A stretch of 64,000 nt of DNA, taken from assembly GCF_008831285.2 (NCBI RefSeq), contig NC_045138.2, positions 21,671,934 to 21,735,933 of the forward strand. Direction: 5' to 3'. Within the stretch, counting starts at the first letter, position 1. Each line of letters starts with the position of its first letter. The DNA is from Nymphaea colorata. Its lineage: Eukaryota; Streptophyta; Magnoliopsida; Nymphaeales; Nymphaeaceae. This document shows positions 1 to 11,656 of the stretch, one piece after another. The translations under genes and the position numbers were made by a program. Under the pieces are notes generated by a model. That model searched no databases. It was not told the origin of the DNA and saw only the letters and a program-made list of their open reading frames with translations.

Positions 1-532
1 CGGTGAAACTCAACAACCATTTGGATATCTCTAAAAAGCGATGACAAATCTTGGAATTTTTCATACAGAAGTATATATTGCTTCCAAAAAAATTTAAAGC
101 CCCTAGGTTTGCAGATGAAATTTATCTAACAAAACATGTATCCTCATTTTGATTTTTTTTTTTTAAATTACGAAGACAATATGAAATTTCTAAAAACAAG
201 TATAAATATCAGTTCATCGGTATTTTTGCCCATGTTCATGTTTATTTTTCCTCCTCAGCAGGGCAAGGCTTGGGCAGTCTACATCTGAACAACTATATAG
301 CACAAAACTTTTCTTTGATTTTCATATGGACATTTATGAGTAACTTTTTTTATTTATACATTAGAATCCCTTAAAAGTTCAAAATTTTATATATAACATC
401 CCTTAACTAGAATTTTCTGGCTAGAAACAAAGACAGCCAACTTTTTTAGGCACATGAGTATCAGCCAATCATCAAAGTGCGACCTGCTAAGATACTGAAG
501 TCACAAAATTCTAGGAGTAGGGAGATAGCAGT
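1..532. other. AT-rich intergenic sequence, no gene seen
   Basis: No open frame with recognisable protein content and no RNA gene was seen. The stretch is AT-rich with short homopolymer runs. If the candidate exon just downstream (533-783, minus) is genuine, this would be its 3' flank, but I see no clear polyadenylation arrangement. Confidence 0.4.
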
Positions 533-783
533 CTAGTTATCACACAGAATCCCTTTGAAGATCTCCATCAAAGAGGGGACGTTGGTCTTCTTTCGAAAAA
601 GCTGAGTCCACAATAAAGAGCACAAACTCCAAAGCGATTTTGCAGGCAACGTACAGTTGTCGAGGTTATCTTGGTATGAGGATGGGGAAAGCTTCGTGAG
701 ATCTTCAAATTCAAAATCATACTCATACTTAGCTGCCAGCATGAGGTAAAGTTCCTCCATTCAGCTACGGAGATAGATTTCAT
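533..783 (-). pseudogene. candidate terminal coding exon or gene fragment, unrecognised
   Basis: Reading the minus strand, a good splice acceptor (…gtttggcag at about 786-784) is followed by a frame that reads EIYLRS, a TGA stop, then MEELYLMLAAKYEYDFEFED and on to a stop after 75 residues (ending FKGILCDN). The composition looks protein-like: acidic and aromatic residues, leucine-rich, with the segment LWSLCSLLWTQLF. A second overlapping frame from the ATG at 783 is open for 71 codons but looks less protein-like. I do not recognise the family. It could be the last exon of a gene whose upstream exons are lost or unseen, broken by the TGA in what may have been a Trp codon. It could equally be a chance ORF. 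No upstream exons were found. Confidence 0.25.
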
Positions 784-2424
784 CTGCCAAACTTGGAAGA
801 AGATGATAACTTAGTTAGACCAAGATGGGAACGCAACTTGTCATCCACAAATGGGCATCTTAATGTCCTCAGTACTACTCGTGAGACAAAGTTGTCACTT
901 TTTCATCAGTAAAAAATTTTTCGTGAGACAGTTTTTAAAATTTTCATTAGAGCAAAAATATCATTTTTTTATGTTATAAGTGATTTTTATTTTAAAATTT
1001 ACATGTAAATTTTTTTATAATTTTTTTTTGAGGTGGGGCCAGGGCTCGTGCTGACCCTACCCTACCTTGGCTCGTGCTGACCCTACCTTGGCTCCACCCC
1101 TGCTTTTCACTAACTAGTGAAAAGGTTTTTCCTTAGAGTAAACTAAGTGTTCTTTAAAGACACTTTGATAATAGTAACACTTTATTACTATATCATGTTC
1201 GAACATGAACAAGTATTTCATAAATTTGTTTTATTTTTTAGGGCAGATTCATCAAACAATAATCATGTGTTGGCTGTTGCCGAACGAGTTCCCAAAGTTC
1301 AAAAATCATCAGAAAACAAAGCAAATATGACCTTGTCCAAATAATGTAGCTTACATTGGAAGTAGTGCTTGTGTTGAGTCTAATGGCCCCCAGCAAAATA
1401 TAAAATACTTACACTAGAATCAACCCATTATGTAGTATCTCTACTAAAAAGCGTAGTTATTTAAAATACATTTTTTCTGAAAAAATCCGTTTTATTTATA
1501 CTTCAAAAATAGGTCACCGATGTAAAATGGCAAAAAACCTGTTTTTTTTTTTTAAAGATGGTAAAACAAAAACACATCAACAAACATGATATATATATAT
1601 ATATATATATATATATCATTTTTGGCATTCTCTATTATGACATTTTTATTTCATATTTTTTGCATTTTATTTTTAGGATTCTTCCTTTTAACTTTTAAAA
1701 ATTTGCCGAGATTTTTGTGAGAAAAAGATTTTGCCATATTGTACCTGATAAAAACTTGGTTTAAAGCCACAAACAATATTTACGACTACTAAAAATTGAG
1801 GAAATTTTTGATGATCTAGCAATTTCTTCCCAATCAACTTCATGAGGTTGAGGAATGCTGAGCAACTTGGCCACCATCCAGGACTTGAAAAATGACAAAG
1901 CCCTTTGGTGCGGCTGAAAATACATGAGTTCACACAATGGTACCGGTTCCATGGGGGCATCACTAAAAAGTAATACTCTAAGCACTACTTTTTTCTAGGA
2001 AGATCAAAGCAGACCGCCCTGTACTCTAGAAGGATGAGAGGTTGAGTGAAAGCTTTGGCCTTTTTCAGGCAGTGGGGAACACCCCACTCAGGCAAAAGTC
2101 TTTTTACTGAATATGGGGTGCAAATATTTCTCTAGGTCCCAAATGAAGGCTTCCAAATGAAGGCTTCTATGCAAAGAAACTAAGCAACAAAAATATTTCT
2201 TTATGGGTTAAAATAATCAGGTGCCATGCACATAAAAGAAAACCTCTTCATATGACAAATTTATCTACCTCGGGAGAAGGTGATAGTGTATAAGAGCTCA
2301 AACAAATAGAGTCAAGTATGTGTTCTCTTGTTTTAAAATGCAACTATAAGCATGTATATATCCATTGTAAACCTTCCGAAAGATTCCAAGATGTCACCTT
2401 CTCTATGTATGTATAAGTATGTAT
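784..2424. other. AT-rich intergenic stretch with a TA microsatellite
   Basis: No supportable gene. At about 1043-1089 a short imperfect tandem repeat (unit beginning ggctcgtgctgaccctacc) lies inside a segment bounded by gtggggccag and tggctccacccctg. This resembles the ends of the GGGGCGGAGC-type MITEs found elsewhere in the window. Positions 1589-1616 are an uninterrupted (AT)n tract. Short ORFs at 1147-1344 and 1688-1985 have no recognisable content. Confidence 0.45.
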
Positions 2425-3375
2425 ATCTGCTTGTGTATGTCGGAATATTTTGACTACTGCAGTTTGTCCTCGATGTGGTGCTATTGAGGAAAATACTCTG
2501 CATGTCCTCCGAGATTATAGTTCTTCTCAAGTTATATGGGCTGACTATCTTCATGGGGCTAAATTGTTAGAGTTTAACATGGCTACTTTGGAGGTTTAGC
2601 TGAGTAATAATATTTCTAGGCATCGCTTTTTGGTTAACAATATGATTCTTTGGTCTATTTTTATTTGCTTCGCTTGTTGGCATATTTAGCAATGGCGAAA
2701 TCGAGTTGTATTTGAAGAAAGTTTTTCTTGGTCTGATGATGTTTTATTTCACATAGCTGCTTCTATTGGAGAGTTCAGAAATTATATGGCCCAACTTCAA
2801 TTATCTCAACAAAAAGTTCAAACCTTTATTGCATGGATGTCACGTCTCTTGGGTTTTGTTAAGTTGAATGTTGATGCAGTTATTAGAACAAATCCAGGAG
2901 ACTTAGCGACTGGTGGTTTATATCGCAATAATAATGGAGAATGATTATTTGGCTTCACTTGTCGTGCGAGTTATGGTCATATAAGTAAAGTTGAACTTAT
3001 TACTATTCTTCATGGTTTGAAATTGGCCTGGGAACATGGCTTTCGTAAAGTTATTGTTGAACCAGATTCCTTGTTAGCTGTGAACAAGGTTCTAAAAGAC
3101 CTGCAGCCTCGTGATCCTTTATTCCATATAATGAAGCAGTGTCAAGAATTGCTGTGACGTGATTGAGAATATGTCTTATGTCATACGTACAGAAAAGCTA
3201 ATATGTGTGCGAGTTTTCTTGCCACATGGACCTTCCAAGCATCTTTTGGAGTGACCATTCTTACCTATCCACCAGGTCATTTATATCGATTGATTGAAGA
3301 GGATCTGATTTGTGTAGCTCGACATCGTATTATAGTTAGTTAATGCGGTTCCCGCTCCTATGTACCAAAAAAAAA
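2425..3375 (+). mobile_element. 5'-truncated LINE remnant (zf-RVT + RNase H domain)
   Basis: The forward frame reads through a zinc-binding RT-linker motif of the plant LINE type (AVCPRCGAIEENTLHVLRDY, Cys-x2-Cys … His), then a hydrophobic and tryptophan-rich linker. An RNase H-like region follows with KLNVDAVIRTNPGDLATGG, a middle segment (LITILHGLKLAWEHGFRKVI) and VEPDSLLAVNKVL. This order is typical of plant non-LTR retrotransposon C-termini. Several in-frame stops interrupt it (for example after NNNGE, near 2942, and after CQELL), so it is dead. It ends in an A-rich stretch from about 3366, as expected for a LINE 3' tail. The RT core and endonuclease are absent, consistent with 5' truncation. 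Confidence 0.8.
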
Positions 3376-4203
3376 AGAGAAAAAGAAGATCATAAAAAAC
3401 TTCGAAACACTAGTAATTTATCCAGGAATAGCCAAAGAATTGAAAATTTTCTCAAGAATCTTTGAAAAACATAAAGAATTCTATAAATTAATCATGTAGA
3501 ACAGATGCCTGCAACTGGTTTGGGAAATCTAAGAGAAAAGAGAGGGGAGTGGGAAAGGGAGGCTGGTTGTTTCATATAAACATGCCCACATGCCATACAA
3601 CTAAAAAAAAAAAAAGCTCGAAGAAGTGCAGCAAAGTGGTTGCAGTAGGCTGTTAGTTCCATTCCCGTACATATACATAAGTCACAAAATCGTGTCTCTA
3701 ATGTTTTAGTGACATCGAGACAAAAAGTGAAGGCCGACTCTCATTTGATTTCCATTGTAAATGTATTTTTTCCATTAATTTTTACTATCTTATTGGTGGT
3801 TAATCATTCACACTATTATCAATAATATAATTGAAAGTACTTAGATCGGTAATTGGTGCTCAATTGCGACATTATTGAGAATAAAACTGCAAATGATTTG
3901 GATACAGATCAGCTCAATGCATTGAGAGTCAAATCATATGCGAATATTGTACAACAAAAAATTGACAAAATCCTCGAAGCTGATTCAAAAAGCAAATTAA
4001 TTTATTCATATGATTAATACAATATACCAATTGCCAACCAATACAAATAGGACACATACGTAAACAAATTCGCATTAGTGCATGCACGAGCATGCACACA
4101 CATACACATACTCACACACAATATTCAGGCATAGTACATACAAACAAGTTCTTGCAATACATCTAAGTATTTTCCAAAATGGATGTTTGGGCTTCTCACA
4201 AGA
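3376..4203. other. intergenic, no gene seen
   Basis: AT-rich sequence with short A runs and CA-rich repeats around 4085-4140 (cacacacatacacatactcac). It forms the 3' flank of the GASA gene, whose stop codon is at 4204-4206. No other coding or RNA feature could be supported. Confidence 0.45.
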
Positions 4204-6214
4204 TCAAGGGCACTTGGGCTGGTTGCCGTGAGTCTTGAGGCTGGCATAACAAGGGCAAACATTCTTGTGGCCGTAGGTGCCGGGCGGCACACAATTGCAC
4301 CTCATGCAGCATGTTCCGCAGGCTCTAGTGCACACGTTCTTCCTTGATGCCTCCCTACATCTCCTTGCACATGCAAAGTTGCAATCTGACCACCCACATG
4401 CCAAACAGACCCTAGTTATAAGTGGAGTCAGAAAATTTTTGGCTGAGGGGCACTAATCGATCTCTCACTTAAGAGAACGAGTGATTGCAGGGCACTGACT
4501 CAAGTTTACTGTGGGCACCACATGCAATTGGACCTAGCTGAACCTAAGTCGAGCTTAATCACAATGCAAGATTTCAAGAGTTGGCATGGGCAGTCAGTCA
4601 CACAGTAGCTCTGCTACTGTAAATAACCAAATGACTAAATGTGTACACGTACAAATATGTGATAACTAGTTTATGACGGTGGCAAAGCCATAAAAATTTA
4701 TATGGGGAACTTGTTCACAAATTTCGGTATTGGAAGGGGCACTCATATATACAACAGGGTAAATATATATGGGCCGGAGCTAATATATGGCTGATTCTTC
4801 TCGAAGCTTATTTGTGCCTTTTGATGAAGGAATTAGGATTAAAAGGTTTTTCTTTTAAATTTTATTTTTCCATGCTTAAGAGGTAACTATGTGAGAGCGC
4901 TTGGAAAAATATTATATGAGTGTTGCATGAATCTGCCCTAAAAAATTGGAGTTAAGATGGACTAACGGTACACTGTAACACAGGGGCAGAGCCAAAATGT
5001 CATCTTTAAGGGGAGCAGACAATCCTGCAACCACTAAATAAGATTTTTTGAAAATTTTTAATAGGGGCCAACTCTTATTTTTTTTCAAAAGTTTTATAGG
5101 ACCCAACTAAAATTTTTGCATAGAGGGTTCCAGCCCCTATTGGCCCATCATTACATCTGCCCCTTTTATAACTTAATGTTTCGTAAATCTACTCCAATCT
5201 TTAGGTAGATTGTTAGAATACTGAGAGTATGTTCTTATTTCCAACCGCCCTTACATATAACCAGTTAAACTAACATGATCAATTAGTTTCTCATGACGTT
5301 GCAGCAAGAGTTTTAGGTTGACCATATACTAAAAGGGATGCAGACTTGCATAAAAGAAGAAATTTTAAAAGCTATTAGTTATTTCCTCAAGGGGCATGGT
5401 GTAGCTGGTCTGACCAGCACATAACTAAATATAAAATATTAAAAGCTATTATATATGCATATTATAGGTTTTTCTCCGAATTAGTTCTTTCAAGTTACTT
5501 GCTCCTTTCTATTTCTGCAGGGAATTTTATAGTTACTATGCATGGCAAGTTTGTTTCAATCTCAAAAAAGAATATATATGGGGTTGGAAAGACAACATTG
5601 GTATGGATGCAGGTGCCACTGAACTTTTTTGTGATGAAAAAGACATAAGAAAAGGAAATTATTATTTATTGGTGTTGAAACCTATGCCCATTTGTAATGC
5701 TGTTCCCTACATTAGGCCAAGAAAAAATTTCTATTTTGTTGCTGGAAGAATGACTATTTTGACAGAAAGATTAACTGTATGAAGCGAGTCAACGAGTCTA
5801 GGGAGTCTCTTGTTCTCAAAAACCAGTGGGAAAATGCTAATCCGATTGGAAAAGTGGAGGGGCTTTGGACGACACATTGAAAAGAAAAAAACTATTGGTT
5901 TCGCGAAATTAGCCAGGTTAAAAGCCTAGTTTCAAACCTTGGTTTGCATGTGTTTGAATGACAAAATAAATTATAGGTTTGTCGACAAAAAATCAGTTTT
6001 GCTTAAAAAACTTAAAGAAAGCAGGTCTTTCAAGTTCTTTATGAAAATAAGGTTTTATCTTGGCAAAACCAAATTTTGATGTCTACTTCAAAACCAGGTT
6101 TTGGTTTTGATTTTGAAACCAGTTTTTTAGAATATTTGGGTGCCATCAGACTGAGTTTAAGGAAAACCCAATTTTGAACGAAAGATATTGGCTCTTCGAT
6201 TGAAAACTCTCTGT

Positions 6215-6260
<46 letters not shown>

Positions 6261-6713
6261 AGAATACAAGATGCAAAATACAACAGAATCTGACGGCAGT
6301 TCACAGATACGTACTTATCTTATGTCGATGAACCTTCTTATACAGCGCCCCTTCTTGTTCATTCCCGTGCCCCTAAAATATACAGGACATCTATAAGCCA
6401 AGAAACGCCATTTTTATATACAATGTACACGAGAATACACTGGCACGTACCAGCTGCTTTCCCGTGGCATGCTGCTGAGACACATCTGCAAACGCCTGCA
6501 ATTTTCAAGTTTTTTTCCATATACATTAGAAGCGTGACGACTGGGAACTAACACACTAAACGGGTAGAATTGTGCTGCTGCTGCTGCAGCCATATCTCCT
6601 TGTTGGAAAGTTAGTGAAACCATTCTTAATTGTAAACACAAGTGAAATTAATGTACCTGCAGAAGAAGGAGAGTGAGGAAGAGAAGAGCACAGAGGCGTC
6701 TGCAAGAAGACAT
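4204..6713 (-). CDS. GASA/Snakin-type secreted cysteine-rich peptide (spliced)
   Basis: Family role: gibberellin-regulated GASA/Snakin peptides are secreted, disulfide-rich, and act in growth and antimicrobial defence. Exon 1 (6657-6713) encodes MSSCRRLCALLFLTLLLLQ, a clear signal peptide, ending CAG|gtacat. Exon 2 (6451-6495) has acceptor ttgcag and donor gtacgt and encodes AFADVSQQHATGKQL. The terminal exon (4204-4385, acceptor gtggtcag) carries the whole GASA domain. It has twelve cysteines in family spacing, with ACGTCCMRCNC, VPPGTYG and CPCYASL motifs, and ends in PKCP. Exon 2 ends in phase 0, whereas the terminal exon needs one base to complete Asp (G|AT). So a small phase 0-to-1 exon in the 2-kb gap, or an alternative donor just 3' of exon 2, is still missing. 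The intron holds a MITE and a GA microsatellite. Family assignment is firm; the internal junction is not. Confidence 0.82.
4981..5165. mobile_element. MITE, CAGGGGCRGAGC family, in GASA intron
   Basis: The left end reads caggggcagagcc and the right end is the inverted gatgtaa…catctgcccctt, giving roughly 11-bp terminal inverted repeats around an AT-rich 185-bp body. It lies wholly within the long intron of the GASA gene. The same end motif occurs at 18207-18411, 21948-22114 and 60125-60570. I did not find a clean target-site duplication here. Confidence 0.5.
6216..6256. repeat. (GA)n microsatellite in GASA intron
   Basis: About 41 bases of uninterrupted AG/GA dinucleotide. It lies in the large GASA intron, about 200 bases from exon 2. 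The reverse strand reads as a poly-Ser-Leu frame, which is a repeat artefact and not a gene. Confidence 0.95.
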
Positions 6714-6758
6714 GTCTGCAGAGCTGGTAGAGTGGAGATGCAGAGAGACGTAATGCCA

Positions 6759-6768
6759 CTATAAATAG
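6759..6768 (-). promoter_or_regulatory. possible TATA box of the GASA gene
   Basis: On the minus strand the sequence reads ctatttatag, about 50 bases upstream of the GASA start codon at 6713. A TATTTATA core at this distance would leave a leader of only about 20 bases, so the spacing is tight but plausible. The same bases read TATAAATA on the plus strand, so orientation rests on the neighbouring gene. Confidence 0.4.
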
Positions 6769-7209
6769 AAACTATGAGGGAAGTCCCCACACCAGGATAG
6801 TGTTTGCTCCAGGATCTTGTGGTTCACATGGAGGTGACCATGCCAGACGTGTCGTATGCATGTACTATGGCATCTTCTTTATCACTCACTCTCTCTCTCT
6901 CTCTACCAGATGGATAATGTGCATGTCATAATCAAATAAACATCATTATGCACCATACTGCTGGGAACAATGGCGGTTCTGATACATCCTCCACTGATGG
7001 CAGTCACTAACATCATAAATTGCTGTCTTTGTTTTCATGGTAGTCGTCATTATCATGTGTACCCATTAGATTGCATGTTTCTATCACAAGGATATGAGTC
7101 TTAAAGAAACATTCAAATGTATATGTCATGGAAATCAATTGCTCCAGACCCATTTGCAATCCTGTGCCTAAATCTAACTGGCTTCTCTGCCTTTTATTCA
7201 GTTCACTAA

Positions 7210-7644
7210 TTATTTGGGAAGCAGAACCAAAGATAGTAAATTAAGATGATCAGTATATATGCAGATTTTAAGTCTACTAAGGATCAGGGAGATCTGTTTG
7301 AGAAGATTCATTAACGTAACAGAAAATGTACCGTGACTATCCAGAGTGATGCACGCGCCATCGTCACCTAGAGCATCCTCTGCTTGATCATGGCTGTCTT
7401 TCATATCTTCGTTCCGGTGATCATCATCGCCACTACCATCATCATCATCGTGATCATCATGAACGACAGCATCAGAATTACTGCCAGAGAGGCAGTGCCT
7501 GTCATGGGTAGTGCCCAATCGCATACAAGTTGCACCGGTAGAAGACAAAGTTTGTTTTCCGAACAAGGACGAGGCGCTGATGGTGTCCACTTCAAGGGAA
7601 TCACCTAAAAATATCATAGAGATACCACTTTCACCGGCCCGCAA
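7210..7644 (-). CDS. possible acidic ORF, 144 aa, unrecognised
   Basis: This is the longest open frame in the region upstream of the GASA gene. Residues about 60-95 are dominated by Asp and His (DDHDDDDGSGDDD, then HRNEDMKDSHDQAEDALGDD). They are preceded by a Ser/Thr-rich segment with two Cys (LGTTHDRHCLSGS) and followed by a leucine/isoleucine-rich tail. GC content is higher here than in the flanks, which is mildly suggestive of coding use. The acidic run comes from a gatgatgatgat-like repeat, so the open frame may simply reflect low-complexity DNA. Overlapping frames on both strands are also open. I recognise no domain and see no clear splice partners. Confidence 0.2.
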   Translation of the reverse strand: MRAGESGISMIFLGDSLEVDTISASSLFGKQTLSSTGATCMRLGTTHDRHCLSGSNSDAVVHDDHDDDDGSGDDDHRNEDMKDSHDQAEDALGDDGACITLDSHGTFSVTLMNLLKQISLILSRLKICIYTDHLNLLSLVLLPK

Positions 7645-7904
7645 AGAAAGGAAAAAAAAAAAAGAAGAGTTTTTCTCTCACAAATCCCTTTTTGTGTTGC
7701 AAGATTTCCCCAAATCATCTTTTCGTTTTGGCGTTTATCAAATCTATGGTCATCGTTTTTTTTAACTTTAGTCTCTAACCATACTCCGCGGGGTCACCAT
7801 TAATAAAATAACAAAGGCTGGTAGACAACTTGGGCAGCTTGATGAGCAAGATGGCATTGTTGCACTCGATTAAAAGAAGATGCTTCTCGCTCTCCCTCTC
7901 TCTT

Positions 7905-8085
7905 TCTCTCACCTGAAATCTTTATACAAAGTATATTAATAGGCCCCCATGGCCCATGTTCGGGAGTCCTGGGACCAACCTGGAATACCATACAGCATTT
8001 AACTGCGATCCCACAATTTTATGAGAATCGAACCAGTGACATGTTTTTTATGCAATCGTTCGCCCATCCAACTATGCTATGCTCG
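7905..8085 (-). mobile_element. tRNA-derived SINE
   Basis: On the minus strand a Pol III box A (tagcatagttgg, 8079-8068) matches the consensus TRGCNNAGYNGG. It is followed 33 bases later by a box B (ggttcgattct, 8034-8024) matching GGTTCGANNCC. The spacing is that of a tRNA-related promoter, but the flanks do not fold as a full tRNA gene: no matching acceptor stem or CCA-proximal end. A roughly 120-base unrelated body follows, ending near a GA-rich stretch (about 7905-7870). This arrangement is typical of plant SINEs. The family and exact 3' end are not determined. Confidence 0.6.
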
Positions 8086-8099
8086 TTACCTCCTTTAGC

Positions 8100-11000
8100 G
8101 TGGAATAAACATTTAGTAGTTTTATTTCTTTATTAAAGAGAAAAGTGCACCAGCACACACCCATAATTCAGATCCTGCTAATTTGTCAAGAGGCAGAACC
8201 ACATGTTGGCTTGTGCAGGGGTTGCCGACACATTCTCATGTGATCAACTTATTTACATATCACAAGCCTTGTCTATTGCTTATTATATATATAAGTACCA
8301 CTCAACTATTTGCTCATTTATATATGGTGCCGAACTTCGATCATTTTACCATGTACTTGAGGGTGTAAAATTTTTGGATCAGTGCCTTTTAGCCAAAATT
8401 TTTTGCATCCCCAACTGTAAAGGGGGAAAAAACTCACTACCATGTGCACTCAAACCATTTACACCTCCAAGTACCTGCTGAGGGATCAGTCTGCTATTGT
8501 TTGATTTTTAGGGGCTGGAGTGGACAGTTCTGCCACTGGTTTGAAAAAAGCAGAAGAATAAGCTGGCAAAAACTTGTAGAGTTCAAACTTTATCTATCAA
8601 GGGAATGGCTACATCAGAAAGTAAAATGGACTTGCAGTGTCCATATTTGTGTGAGGCAGTTTTCCTTATGTCAAATCCTAATTGTATGGTGTATTCAAGT
8701 TTCCATATCCTCCCCTTTATTGCCTTTTGGACACTATGCACTCCCAACCTCCCCTTTATTCCTTGCCTCCCCAACAGGGCAAGGAATAAAGGTGAACACA
8801 GCTGGGTCATGGGGCCCAAACTTTAAAGGCTATCTCTCTCATGGATCCCAACTGCGCCAGCTTGCTGCCATTTAAGGACACTGCTTGTTTCTTTAACCTT
8901 CTAAACTAAAACAGGTCAGTACTCACGTTAATTAGCTTCAAGTCCTGTGGAATGCAGTTCTCACTTCGTTATGGTGCTGCACCTTTGTATGTTTTTTTTA
9001 AAGGAAGTTTGCTTTAGAAGCATTATGTCACCTGCTTATTTTTAGGATCCCAGTATGGCATCAGATTGGTTTTGGGCAATGGAAATGCTTGCTTTTTTGA
9101 TGTATCTGCCAAAAAGGAAACCATAAAGCTAAACTTAATACTTTCTGGACTCCCCATTTTTATTTACATTACTTGTTTCCAGTATTTATTATTTGTTAAA
9201 GCAACCAAAGCTCATATTAAGTTTTTTTTTTTTTTTTGGTTTGATGACTCCATTAAAGCTGGGCTCGGGTCAGAAGGCATTGCAGCCAGCTCACCCAGTG
9301 CTGGTGTAAAGAGGTTAGATTCCACCCCTAGGGTTCGTTCCTGTTTTGAATGCTCAGTGCCCATAGGAATCAGACTAACTTATTAACCAGCCAAGCTGGT
9401 TATAATATGCACTGCTAGCTCAGTATATTGTGCATTAGGTGGTATAATGACCGAAATATCCCCAGTCAGTGAAAAGAAGAGACACCCATACAAGGACAAA
9501 AAGGGTAATGAAAAAGTTAAAAGTCTAAAAAAAAATTTCTTAAAAAATGCCTAAAATACCCCCACGTTCCCTTTTTTTTGGGGTGCATGTCTGTTTCGTA
9601 TGCCGCCATGGTGCACGCAACTCAGTCTCATTAACGAGGCAGTTGGGTTCACCAGCTTTGCATGTGGCTTCATCCCTAGGGCTAAGACTTGATCAAAGGT
9701 ACAAGTTTAAGGAAGAATAATATAGCTATGTTGCTCTTTTCTGTTCTTTCTATCGCTGTTTCTCAGAACCAATTTCATGAAATTCAAAATTCCGAGGTAA
9801 AAGTTTATGCAAGTTACAAAATCTCTACAGTAAAAGAAGCTGATCGATTCCACAGATCCAAAAAATGTATGCAATTGCCAAAAAACCGGAAGAAGGCCTC
9901 CTTGGGCTTGAAGGCTTAAAGTCCAACCAGTAGTGGAGGTGAACAGAGCGCTTGTTTCCTTCGTCTGTCTTCTTCTCTGCAACGACGGTCGTCGCAGCTT
10001 CTATCGGCTTGGTAAGTTCCAAACAAACAACTGGCTGGTCCCACAGAAGCTGTTCCTTCGCTGGCTATCTGGACAGGCCCACCCCACCAACCTACCACCA
10101 TCGCCACTCATGGCTGGCTAGATAGCAGCTAATATGGCTTCCGCCAGTAAGATACATTAGAAGGACGACAGCGAGAACGGGACTGCGGAAGCAACTGCAT
10201 TCATTTTCCGATCTTTCTTCCATCACGATCGATATCTGTAGACGACATTTCCCTTCAGCAGTAGTCTGAACAGATGTACTTGTTTATCTTGGGATGAAGG
10301 AAACATTGTGAAGAAAAGAAATCTGTGATGCTAGTTATATAACTAATGGTGAAGAAAAGAAATCTGTAATGTATTTAACAAAATGGGAACAGCTCATACT
10401 ATTTTTTTTTTTTTTAATAATGCCTATACCTGGATATGAATAACCTTCTTAGTTTTTCATGACAAAGAAGAATATTCCCACCGTGACGAATTTGGTTATA
10501 TGCGTCACAGTGGTGCACGAAAATAAATACCCATGTTCATACTTTAAAAAAAAAAACTATTTGTAAAGATAAAAAATAAAAACAAAACTCTTTGTAAAGA
10601 TAAAAGATGAAAATGTAAAACAAGTAAAAAAAAAAACATTTTTTAAAGTACAAATATACCCATTACTACTTTATTGTGTACCGTGCGAAACGGCCACTAA
10701 AGCTTTTCTCTCCCGTCCTCCTTGTGATCCAGAGCTACATCCCTGCTAAGTAGTGAAATAAGTGGTGAGATAAGAGTATGCTATAGGAGCATAGAGATCT
10801 CTACGTGCTTAACAACCTTCTTCATTTAAAAAATGATATGTATGCATACCAATATTAATAGTTAGATATAGAAAATATCAACGACTTCACAAGACAGGAC
10901 CAAATTTGGATGGAAGAACCGAGACATGCCTAAGCTTTGATTCTTTCCTTCAACGGCGCGCCGAAATTACATGGACAACAAGTAGATAAATAAAAGAAAT

Positions 11001-11558
11001 CAAAATTTAAAGTTTGTTTTTATTATTTTATGAAAACTTGCGCTTTTTGAAAAAGAAAAGTGATAGGATGTACAAAAACATAGGCCAGCTTCTTTATAAT
11101 GTTGATTCATGTTAAAGCTCATTTTGTTAGAGGCCCTAGCGAAAAATAAACGTGTATATATATATATATATATATATCATTTTTGAGATGGCAGACTTCA
11201 AAATTTCACGAAAACCTCAGTTGATTTTTTTAACAGTAAAAAAAAGGAGTTCATAGAAAATAAAATGTGAAAATATTTAGTAAATTATAAAAAGTAAAAA
11301 GCACGAAAAAACATGAAAAAAATTAGGAAAACCTAAAAAATATTTTTTCTTTTCATTTTGAAGCTTTTTTCGAAAACACATGTTTTCCCCCTTTTTTTGG
11401 ATGACTTCTTTCTATTATTTTTTATGCTTAGTTCCAAAGAAACGTGTTTCTTGTGACACTGCTCTATGGACACTGCATGGTACTTTTGCTTCCTAACTAT
11501 TCAGGGGCAGGGCCAGCCAAATGCAATGCATCGGTTAGTTTGCCCGAGGATGACAGCG

Positions 11559-11656
<98 letters not shown>

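Noticed and set aside
8444-8875. 143-codon forward ORF
   Set aside because: No domain, biased by tc-rich repeats, and overlapped by equally open frames on both strands.
9930-10121. Possible signal-peptide exon ending at G|gtaagt
   Set aside because: Good donor and hydrophobic frame, but no ATG, no promoter and no downstream exon could be found.
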